From Maylandia zebra (lineage: Eukaryota; Chordata; Actinopteri; Cichliformes; Cichlidae), in the NCBI RefSeq assembly GCF_041146795.1, contig NC_135179.1, positions 29,231,047 through 29,295,046 on the forward strand: a DNA stretch of 64,000 nucleotides, written 5' to 3'. This document shows, one piece after another, positions 39,836 through 61,400 of the stretch. Under the pieces are notes generated by a model, which was not told the DNA's origin, did not search any database, and saw nothing but the letters and a program-made list of their open reading frames with translations. A program made the translations under genes and the position numbers. Within the stretch, counting starts at the first letter, position 1. Every line of letters starts with the position of its first letter.

Positions 39836-42120
39836 ACTGCCAACAAAGACTGGATTCACACAGATAACCGAGGTGAGGGGCTTTAAGTAAAGTCAAACAC
39901 CGAGGACGTGACTTCACACAGGGACAGGCGGCAGCGTTCAGGTCAGTCAGTCTGAAGCGTGAAGCAGCACAGACACCTCACCTCAGACTTGGAGATTACA
40001 GTCTTGCCAGTGGATAGGGGATTCGGCCATTGCTGTCACACACTCACAGCCAGAGGGGAGTTTAACCCCCCTCCCGCAGTCTCGGAGATATGACACGAGA
40101 ACTAAAGCAGCAGGTTTTTGTTCTTTTCTTTTCTTCTTCTTAACTCTGTGTTTAGAAATCTACACATTACAAGAGGAAAACATGCTGTCCTTCTATTTCA
40201 TCGTCTCCTTTTTTCCAGTTTAAAAAAAAAAAAAAAGAAAAAAAAAAGGCCCTGATCATTTATCAGCACTTGCTACACACATTTCTGGTGTATGCTGATT
40301 TTCTTTTACTCCTTCATTTTCTTTTGTCCTCAACAGAAACCTGTACAGTAAATGTTGATGTACATAACTTTTTTTTGTCTTAAAAAGGAGCAAAAGATCA
40401 CCGTTAAAACTTTTGACCATTCTATTGTAGTTTTATCTAAAAATGGGGGAAAAAAAGTATATTAAAAAAATGTAATTTTTCTTTGTTTTCTCTACTGCTT
40501 GTCCAAAAACAAACTGTCCAGTGCCCTGGATATCTTCAGTAGATACTGCATAGGTTGCAGGGAGGGTTTAATGAGGGTGTGCTTGGATGTGACTGGATAC
40601 TAAAACCACAGCTCATTGGACCAGCATGGACTCCAGGTGTAGGCGCGCAAATGATCTTGGGCAACACAAGAGCTTCTCAGGGGCTGGTAAGGGCAAGAAA
40701 ATGTTGTCATGACAACAGGAACAGTCACCAGAACCATATCAAAGTGCCACAGACGCTTATAGTTCTATTTGTCTGAGCTTCAGTGTCGCACCCGTCCGTC
40801 TCTGATTGGACAAGAAGGCTGACTTTTTCTGCTCACGTTCGTTCAATCCCTAGATGTCAGAAAAGTGTCCCGACACAAAAAAGTGAGCGTTGAACGGTTT
40901 AGACACCGCCCCCCCCTCCCCCGAAGTGCTTTCTATGTCTGTGATTGGCTGATTGTCTGACACGTAGTAATTTCGCTCTAGTCCATCAGGAGGACTAAAC
41001 AAAATGTTTGGAAATACTGCTTGACCCCCTCCCAAACACACACACACCCCTCCACCTGTTCACTGTGGTCTGGTTTTGCTTGTGAAGTGTGATCCTTATA
41101 AAAACCAGGTCCCGGTTGTGAGTGCATTTCATGTCCTTTTGGGAAGTTTGTGGTGCTTTGTGACAAGAAAAAAAAACCCAACAAAACAAAAAAAGATGGT
41201 TCGAAGCTTTTTGAAGAGTTGTGAGTGTATGCATGCATATCTGGTTGACTGTGTGTGAGCGTGCATGCATAGATGGCTGTGTTTATGTGTTGGAGAGAGA
41301 CAAAATTCCCTTCTATATGGGTGTTAACCCTCTGCGCCTCCTGTGGAGGTTCTTAAAAGGCATCTCCTGGGGCCACTAGTGGCAGTGGTGGTGGTGAGGA
41401 GAGGGGTCGGGAGATAACTACTTTCTTGCCTTGCCTTGCCCAACCCTCCATCTTGAAGCTGGGTGTCTTTGCATTTGATTTCAGTACAGAGGATATATAA
41501 ATATAAACATAGTAAAGTGTAAAGCGATGCTAATGGGGCGCCCTCTTCATTGGAGCAGGTTGACAGTTGGGACATAGGCTTTCTAGCATCAGTTTCCCCA
41601 ACTAAATGTACAGAGAACAGTTTTTTTTCCAAAAGGCATATTCTTCATTATTTGGGGGTTTTCTTATCACTTTATTTATATTTGCATATTTGTACCATGT
41701 GATTTTTTTTTTTTTTTCTTTTTGATTTTTTTCTTATTTTTTAAATAGCATTCATAGCAGGTAGGTCTTTTGAATCTGCACCACTCTGTTTCAGACAACT
41801 CATGTTTTACTGTTCAGAAACATTTAACAAAACAGGTCGTTTAGATGTTTGTTTCTAAAAATGTATTGAAAGGGTATTTTTGTATGTGTTTATCACTTCC
41901 TTTAAACAACTGTACACCTATTAAACCCCTAAAAACAATGTGCTGTCTGTGGTTTGGTTTGTTTTTTCCTCAATTTTATAATTACACCTATGACAACGCC
42001 GTAATGGGAGCGATGGGATTGGATGATAACTGATGTGCCGTGTTTGATTTCCTGGAAATGTTTATCGTTGAAGTAAAAAATGTCTTCTAAGAATTAATAA
42101 ATGAGAGCCAGTAACTATAC
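39836..42120 (+). other. papolg: papolg 3' untranslated region (inferred)
   Basis: From the exon 24 stop to about 20 bp past an AATAAA at 42096-42101. It is AT-rich with A- and T-runs (40219-40247 and 41700-41745) and lacks splice-consistent coding sequence. Earlier weaker poly(A) signals may also be used. Extent is inferred. Confidence 0.6.
42096..42101 (+). terminator. papolg: Candidate papolg poly(A) signal
   Basis: AATAAA followed by TGAGAGCC, then a GT-rich stretch (CAGTCTGTTTGTGTGC) about 20 bp downstream, the usual arrangement of a cleavage site. Confidence 0.6.
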
Positions 42121-43900
42121 AATCCAGTCTGTTTGTGTGCAATGGGGAAGAAAGCCAAAGCAGGTCAGGGAGCAGATGAGCTGAAGGGGCCAAGGTTACA
42201 GTAGTTAACTAAAAAAATCATTAGATTGGGGGGGGGGGGACACAATTTCCTAAATCTTTCCTCTGGCAACTACCCCATACGATTGTTGTTATTATTATTA
42301 TTTTTTACATCTAATATAACAACTGAACTGGATTGTCAAAAATGAAATCAAAACTAATTAGAAAATATGAAACTATAATAACAAAGCCTGGTATAAGATG
42401 CAAAACTGCTCTAGCGGAGTCCAAGAACTGAAATATAGATCTGGGAATGAACAAAGCAGATCCTGTCTTAGTGAGAAGCAGTGTAATGCTGACATTACTA
42501 TATTAAAATGAGGTATAGCATCTTTACCCAAGTTAGCTGCTGACCTCATCCTTCACCTTGTGTTTCCCATTATCATTTTGATTCCTCAACATAATATATT
42601 TGTAATCTTTAAAAAACCTTGAATCTCACTAAGACTTTCTCACAAATGTACTGTTTTTCTAATCATCTAGAAGAAATATAAAATCAATTTGAATTTCATG
42701 CTTGCACAGAGCGTTCAGCTTGTCATAAAGGTTGCAAATGTGACTTAGTGCAGCAGCTTAACCTGAGAACTTGCATACTGGCAACTCTAAAGCTAAAAAA
42801 GTCATGAACAAATACCAGATGTTTTTCTGAGCTGCAGATTCACAGCAGACAGCAGAGAAAACACTGGAGCTGGGCTGATTAAAGTATAAATACCAATGCT
42901 GGTAGTGGTATCGGATTGATACTGGTACTACAACAATAATAACTTTGCTTTGATCCTCTAAGTTCAGTATGTAACCCACTAAATTGTTTTATACGATTTT
43001 TTTTTTTTTTTCCTCCCCCAGAAATTAAGAAAATACACCTCAAACATATGGCATAGGGTCCAGAATCGGCTAGTAAAGAATTCAATCTGGCCTACTGGAT
43101 GACTTTGGAAAATGTGAAGGAATAAAGAAATTTTTGACTTCTACCTGTATTTTCATAAGTTTTTTTTTCTGTGTTCCCATTTATGCCACACCAAAGTAAG
43201 TTACAGAGTCATAAAATTTTGCACATTTACTTAACTTTAAACCAATATATTTTTACTGATAGACTTATTTCTGTTGAAATATATGTTAAAACTTAAAATT
43301 TTAACATATAGGATATCTCAGAGATGCTTAGTTAAGCCCAGAAAGGACAGGTTCACAGCAGAAGCCAACAAAAAGTGCTTTAGAGACGAGCGCATTTACA
43401 ACCTAGATACAACATACATGAAAAGCTGAGCTGTGTGTTTTGTTGTATTAACTACTGTGTAAAGTAAAGAATCACAGTGACTTGGTGGTCATTCAAATGT
43501 GTTCAGAATTTTGCAAATTCATCTCGTAAATCATGACATACTTGCTCTCCCCTACCGCCGTTATATGTTAAAAGTATCAGTATTGGTAGTGACAGCACTG
43601 TTCCTGTGTTTACTTGGTATCGCTCAGTACTCATATCTGCTGTATATGTTATATATACGGCTGCTGTGTATAACAGTGTGTATATGTAAACACACAGTGG
43701 CTGTGCGTGTGGTGCTCCCTAATTGATATCTATTATCTCTAATTTTTCGTGTTCTTTATTTGCGGCTGCTGTTGCGTGGCTCTTCTTTACGTATGAGCCC
43801 ACCCTCATTCTCGCACTTCCGCCACCCACTTTAACCTCCAGCCCTGAAGGACCGACCCCCGTGGACCGCGCCGTGCATTTCCTCGAGCGACCGGGCAGGG
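42121..43900. other. Intergenic spacer between papolg and rel
   Basis: About 1.8 kb of AT-rich sequence. No coding, RNA or repeat family was recognised, apart from a short G-run (42229-42239). The last 200 bp become GC-rich on approach to the rel promoter. Confidence 0.5.
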
Positions 43901-43929
43901 AGGAGGCATAGTTGAGAGTGAATCGTCTG

Positions 43930-44102
43930 GACCCCGCCCCTTTTTTTCAAGGAAGCTTCTCATTGGCTAGATCAGATGTGACGGACGGGAATTCCCCCGC
44001 TAGTGTCTTGACAAAAAATAGTTTTCTGCCCGCTGTCACTCATTCAGCCCGAGGTTCTCCAAGACACAATAACCCGTGACAGAGTGAAAGAGTGTTTGCA
44101 TC
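43930..44102 (+). promoter_or_regulatory. rel: rel proximal promoter and 5' UTR
   Basis: GC-rich relative to surroundings. In order it carries a GC box (CCCCGCCCC at 43932-43940, Sp1-type), an inverted CCAAT box (ATTGG at 43962-43966) and a palindromic kappaB site (GGGAATTCCC at 43987-43996). No TATA box is evident. The arrangement fits a TATA-less, NF-kappaB-responsive promoter. The exact transcription start is unknown. Confidence 0.7.
43987..43996. promoter_or_regulatory. rel: Palindromic kappaB site in the rel promoter
   Basis: GGGAATTCCC fits the NF-kappaB consensus GGGRNWYYCC exactly and is 107 bp before the ATG. Autoregulation of REL family promoters through kappaB sites is established in other vertebrates. 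Its use here is inferred. Confidence 0.7.
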
Positions 44103-55302
<11,200 letters not shown>

Positions 55303-56199
55303 AAGCTGCTCAAATTCTTCTTTTTAAACAGTAGCAGCTCAAAGGAGAGCAGAAATTTCTTTACTCACGCTGGCCCTGCTATGCTCAGTAGGCCTTTGCT
55401 TGGGTTGTTACCTCAGTGGGACCAAAATGATTGACAGTCAGTCAGCCTTAGGCAATGTTTCGCAGAGATACAACTGGTTACTGATCACTTGATTGGTTAG
55501 CAAGAGTACTTCCTGATTCTGATTCTAACAACATGGTACCTTGTGGTTGGTCTTTACTTCCAGTTAGTCATCAACATTATCAGGTAAATTTAGTTTCTTG
55601 AAAAACTGGAGACAAGCTATTCCCAGTGCTTGTCCTATTTAAATTGGTGATACATTGTTTCATAATTCTGTACAGTGGGATTCTGTAAAGTTCAGCCCCA
55701 ACTTGTAACCTGTGATTTGTTGTTGCTTGTCTAACAAGCCTTTTATTTGTGGGGGTTCAGCTTTCAGCTGCTGGTGTTCACCATACTAGTCAGTTGAAGT
55801 GATTCATCTGGTCTCTTTAGGGGGTAGGATCTTTAAGTGGACGATCCATGTTTTTAATGACTATAAAAGAAAAAAACAGTAGCGTTGGCTTCCAAGCCAA
55901 AGTTATGCCTTTGAGGAAGTGAATGTACTACTTTCTTTCTTGAATATTTTTTTGTAAAGTTAGAATTACTACCAATATACTGTAACATAAATGATTTGTT
56001 TGAGGTTTCTTGGATCTTGAGAAAACAAAGGAGTAAATTTATTGTTTTTGTATGTCATAAAGTGGAATGGACAAAGTTTAACTTGGTATTTTTATTTTCT
56101 TGCATGTAGTGATGTGTTTTATTCTTTGATATTTTTTTAGCGCGTAGTGTTTTATTTTGTTGGGTTTTTGCATGCTTTTGTTTTGTTATGTGATTTGTT

Positions 56200-56760
56200 C
56201 TGGGAGGATGCCCATTCCACCGCCCCTCCTGATCATTAACCTGGCACACCTGGGGTTGGCAACAGCTATTTAATAAGAGAGAGCGTGAGAGAGAGAAGGG
56301 GAGAGACATGGTGTGGTAACCAGTGTGGGCGACGGCCGCGCAGAGCGGCACAGAGGCCCAAGGCGTGCGGCAAAGGAGAACGAGACCGAAGATTGCGGAT
56401 GACCGCGCACTGGAGAGAGTGATCGGGGCTGAGCAGAGAGGTCCGTGTTGGTGTTGACGGAAGGTAGTTCCTCGCCGAGAGGCCCACGGCAGGGGATTGA
56501 GAGGCAGCGGGGTGGTGCCTTATGTCCCCGGGACGCCGAGATTATGGCTACGCGTGTGAAGCACAACACTGTGGCGGCCGGAGTTAGGAGCTCTGCCCAT
56601 CCCCGGGCTAAGTCCCGATCCATCCCGTCTAAAACGAACCTCCAGTGGAATCTAAAAATGGTGACTGCCGCTGGCCCTCTCTCCTTTCTTAGTTGGCACC
56701 AGAATGAAGAGGCAGACATTCTGCACCGTTTGGACTTACCACCCGTGAATCCACCTATTA
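56200..56760. mobile_element. rel: GC-richer insert in rel 3' UTR, possible solo LTR or other element
   Basis: Composition changes sharply from AT-rich 3' UTR to G/A/C-rich sequence (GAGAGAGCGTGAGAGAGAGA, CGGCCGCGCAGAGCGGCACA) and back at about 56760. A TATTTAATAAG motif near 56266 followed by GA-rich sequence is LTR-like. No clear TG...CA ends or flanking duplication could be fixed, so the class is uncertain. Open frames here lack homology. Confidence 0.4.
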
Positions 56761-57334
56761 CATGTGTAATGCTGGAATATATTGCTTATTGTTTTACTAT
56801 TGATCTCTTTGTAAAATTTTCATACATATGAATTATAGTACAATACTTTTTTGTTGATTTTTGTTTTCTTTTTTTTATTTGGTACCAAAGCATTTACTGT
56901 TAAGTGCACTCTGTACATACATGTTAGCCATAGTTGAGAGTTACAGCAATACCAATGCCGAAACACTCAAGAAATGGCAAGGTACTGAAATTTCCATTGA
57001 GGAAGTGGGAGGAAACACATTCAGCTGTGTCTTTCCTCTGTAATGACTATGTCATACCAGAGATTGCATGTATTCAGAGTTCTCAGAGCATTTCTAACAG
57101 ATGTTTTATAGATAAAGATGTCAGTTTTATTGTTTTATGTATTCAGCCGATGTTCTCTGAAACATCACTGAAAGTATCTTGTTAAAGCATTGACGGCACA
57201 AAGCTGATGTTAGACAAACTTTGTAGGCCTTCCAAAAGCTTTATGGTCTAAAATATAAACGTATATTCTGATGACTACTTTGTAAGATTTGCTATTTTTT
57301 ATTTGTTTTGATTTTTTCTATGAGATCAATTCTT

Positions 57335-57340
57335 AATAAA
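57335..57340 (+). terminator. rel: Candidate rel poly(A) signal
   Basis: AATAAA followed about 25 bp later by a T/GT-rich stretch (ATTTTTGTCATTGTTTATT). It is the best canonical hexamer downstream of the rel stop. Confidence 0.6.
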
Positions 57341-57837
57341 CAAAGTCGGTCATTTCTAAATATTTTTGTCATTGTTTATTATTTATTTATAATATTGTAA
57401 ATGGTAAAATGTTATAGCTCATTGCAAACATTATGCATTGTCATGGGCATATTATTTCATAGATGGTCGTGATATTGTGTGAAGGCATAGATGTGACTGG
57501 ACATGACAGAAAGAAATACATTTTAAATCCACCAGTGCTACCTTAATGTGATAATGTGATAAATAAAAACCTTAATATAGTTTAAATAACCCAATTTGAA
57601 TAGCTGTGTTAAAGCTAAATTCCCAGATTAAACATCAGTTAATAGTGTAGATATAAAAATTTAATGAACAGGGTGTGGCACTGTGATTTTTCTTGAGACA
57701 ATAATGAGGGGTCGATAGCCTGTCAGAGGATGTTTTCCTGAATAATTAGTGTCTCAACAACAAAACAATAAGTAGACTGAAGCACATGACTCTTAACTTT
57801 CAATTTAGACCGAGTCCATCCTCATGTTGATATTTAG

Positions 57838-57945
57838 TAGTGATGGGATTTCTGGCTCTTTTTAGAGAACCGGCTCTTTTGGCTCGGCTCACTAAAAAGA
57901 TCCAGCTCTTTCGGCTCTGAACCGACTCTTTAGGTTGTTTTGCTT
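57838..57945. repeat. Fragment of a hAT-like terminal region
   Basis: GTAGTGATGGGATTTCTGGC followed by repeated CGGCTCTTT and AACCGACTCTTT motifs resembles one end of a widespread fish hAT element family. The matching opposite end was not found, so it is treated as a fragment. Confidence 0.4.
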
Positions 57946-58036
57946 TAATTAATTTATTATTAACAACAATATAAAAGGAATTACTAATGTAAAAAAAAAA
58001 GTGGTTTTATTTATATATGTTTATATATAAATATAT

Positions 58037-58456
58037 GCGGTGGCCCCTAGAGACAAAGCACGTACAAACTCCAAAAAGCACGTACAAAATACAAAACACA
58101 TTTCTAGCGTTAACTGAACTTCCAAAACAGAGCTACCTAGATCATTTAAATTAAATTGTTTATGTATTTATACACATGCACTCATTTATATTCAAATAAT
58201 TTTAAAAAAAAATGTTCATTTACCTGTTACTAACACACACCAAATCCGGTCGCTGGTACTTGAATGGCTTTTGTAGCCAGTAGGTAACAAAAGCTCAACA
58301 CTGCGCCTAGCATCCTGGAGCACTTCTGTTGTCTTTTGTACGTGTTTTGGAGTTTTTTACGTGCTTCTGAGTTTTTACGTGTTTTGGAGTTTATACGTGC
58401 TCCGGAGTTTTTATCTGCTTCGGATTTTGTAGGTGCTTTGTCTCTAGGGGCAACGT
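58037..58456. mobile_element. Foldback DNA transposon with subterminal tandem motifs
   Basis: The ends are inverted: TGGCCCCTAGAGACAAAGCA on the left and, in reverse complement, TTGCCCCTAGAGACAAAGCA on the right. Inside each end are repeated units of the type AAGCACGTACAAACTCC; five or so degenerate units lie in the right arm (58330-58440). The flanking octamers AAATATAT (58029-58036) and AAATATAC (58457-58464) match at 7 of 8, suggesting a hAT-type target duplication. No coding capacity. Confidence 0.75.
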
Positions 58457-58464
58457 AAATATAC

Positions 58465-61400
58465 TTTTATTTATTCACTCCACATAAAATTTAATAAATA
58501 AATCATATAATACAAAAAACAACTATTCACATTTCAACTTTTAACTATTTAAATTTTTCCTTTTAAACAAATTTAAAGTGAAACAACACAAAACACTGCA
58601 AACCACAACACAATTAAATATAAATTAAAATATGAAAACAAAAAGAAGATGTACATTCTCTGTCATATGAGCCTGCATGAATAAACTTTCTGAATCCTTT
58701 ATCATCCTCAACTAAAAATAGTTGTGGATGATTACTATACCTTTCTAATGTGACATTGTTGTCCCTGGCTCTCTTTCTCTCTCTTTCCCTCCCGCTCTGT
58801 TCCTGTGCTACTGTGAGTGTAACTACTGCCCCTCCCTCCTCTTCCCAGCGCAAAGCACAAGGCTCGCATGCGGAGTGAAGTGGAAAAAAAGTGCGAGCCT
58901 AGCTTAGCTTAGCATAAAAGCTAACAAGAGTGAATGGTTTAGGAGAATTTCTCAGCTTAACAGTAGTGTGGCATATTATCACATAAATGTTAAAATGAAT
59001 GTTATACTTAAACGATCTCCCCTATTTGGGCAAAGTCTCATTTTTTCTGTCGAAGACATTTATTTTTATTTAACCGTTAAGATTGGTTTAGCTAGTTTAG
59101 CTTAACTTAAAAGACTCGAATCAGACATGGTTCATGTCTAAAGATAACATTTTTGCAGACTTGTAGAGATTGTATTTTTAGTTGTGGTGGTGTTTTGTCA
59201 CATTTTGACAAAACCAGGCTAACAATCTTCCCCATTTTCCATCCCTGTTCTATGCTAAGTTCAAGCTTGGCTGCGTTGCCTTAACACTGTCACTGCTGAA
59301 CAAAGAAAAACAACTTTTATTCAGTATTCCTGTAGGTCAGGTTTCTGCACATGATATGGACAAAATCAGGACTGACCAGTTGCACAACAGGGGAAATGTA
59401 GTGACTTGAATATTGTTGAGCAACGTAGGTTGAGTAAGTGGCCACGGTGTTTGTCCCAAACACTTTGGAATAGTGCAGTAGTTTGTTATTGATTACTTAC
59501 AATTTCTGAGTAAAAAAGGTACATAGAACCATCCTGCAGAAAGTCTTTTACACGTATTATACCAAATCATAAATCATTTTGTTCCCTTTAATCTATATGT
59601 TTGATATTTGTGTGGCTTCAATGATTCTCCAGGTGATCTTTTCCAAGTAAAGGCTTAACCACTCTCAAGAGAAGCTTAGTTTAGTTTCACTATAGCTAAA
59701 TACATTGTCATAAGGCAATTTACTTGAAATCTGTTAATTTGATTTCTTATCAGTATGACATTTCCTCACCACCAAAAACAGATTATCATCCGTTTTTGGT
59801 CAATGGTAAAGTCACTATGTCATCTCCCGACATATTTCTGCCTATTCAACGTATGACGTACAGTTCTGACACATGTGAAACTGAATTATCTCAAGGTGTC
59901 AATAAGCTGGCGGCAAGAAAGTAAAGTTTTTGCTGAATATTTTAAATCTTTCAAAACAGAGTGGTTCTTGCAATTTTCGGCCTTTTGCTCAGTAGCACTT
60001 CATACAAACATAAGAAATAACCTACAGTTTCTAAAAGGAGTCAGATGGTGCACACTGAAAAATCCATATCAGTGTGCTCTGTGCTACTCAAAAAAACTCT
60101 CCAAAAGCTGCAAGAAGAACTAAGAATGGAGAATTAATATAGTACAGTGCAAATGTCATAAGCCAATTTGACAAATTGCTCATCACCACTGGCTAAAATG
60201 CAGGCCCAAAATGACAGAGCCTACAGATAGTTATGGACACTGTTGTTTCTATGAGGTTAACACGTCACATCAGGAGAAAGGCTTTGGCATACAGCTTAAC
60301 CTTTAACTCACTTAGACAATACTGAAGCCATTATGACGAAAGAAACATCAAACAAGTGCAGCTAAAGGGAATTCACGAATTTCATATTTACATCAGTACC
60401 ATTCACATTTTCATCACAAATAAGAGATTTTGATGTCGATAGGTGACAAATCAACAGCTGATTATCATCTTTTCCTGTAAAATTCAGTTTTTCACTGCCA
60501 ACAAGGTAGTTTACAATCAGTGTGTCCTGAAGCGTCATTACCAAGGAACCCAGGATGTACTACAGGGGAGACGTTTGTTTTCTCTCGTATCAGGAGGCTG
60601 AGAAGAAATGCTCTGTGTAGCTTCCTTCCTGTCGCGTTGAACGGAACCACAGCGAACCCTAATTTAACCTCAGTGCACAGGATACTGTAAACAATCCACT
60701 CACAGGTTATATTGGTTTTGGTTTATTCCCCCAAAACTTATTGGTAGACACAAAGCATATTCTTATTGGAATCTCAAGTTTACACCTCATCTGGTGTTTA
60801 TTACGTCTTCTAATAGAAAAAGTTTTCTAGTTCTGTTCTCCACCAGCTAGTTGCTGCTAATTTTATTAAGGAAAGCAAAATAGGTCAGTTTCAAGTGACA
60901 ACACCAAAACAATGAGCTCAAAGAGGCTAAAACAACCCCCAGAGATGACTGCATCAGCAGTAATTTGTGACAGCTAAATAAATGGCGAATTTACCATTAC
61001 ACTTAAGAATGCATATTTAATTTGCTTTAATCCATATTCATTAACCTGACAAGAAAAAAAAAACTGTAAAAAAAAATCAGATTTTGTGCTTTTCTAAGTT
61101 TTTGAAACATACCACAAGACAGTGTTGGATTTTATTTAAAAGAAAAAAGAGTAACCACAAGTAAGTAACATGTTCTTTATTGCTTTTTTAAATCTGCAGC
61201 TGAAAGATGTAAGATGTTGGTTCCTGTAATGGTGCTGTTGTACTGACATTCAGACTGAACATTCATAATAACATACTCGAACTGGGCTGACATCATTCCT
61301 TTTGATGTTTATTTAGATGCAACTCCATATGTTGTGGAGGCCACAGAGAAGCAAACCATTTATATAGACTCTGAAAGCTCTGAATTGGATGAAAACCAAC

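Larger units (their letters stand above)
55303..57360 (+). other. rel: rel 3' untranslated region (inferred)
   Basis: Runs from the stop codon to just past an AATAAA at 57335-57340. It is AT-rich except for the 56200-56760 insert. Several TTTTTAT/ATTTA-type motifs could affect stability. Extent is inferred, not shown. Confidence 0.6.

Noticed and set aside
56270-56719. 149-residue minus-strand open frame in the rel 3' UTR
   Set aside because: GC-rich insert with few stops by composition. No family match and no promoter or splice signals.
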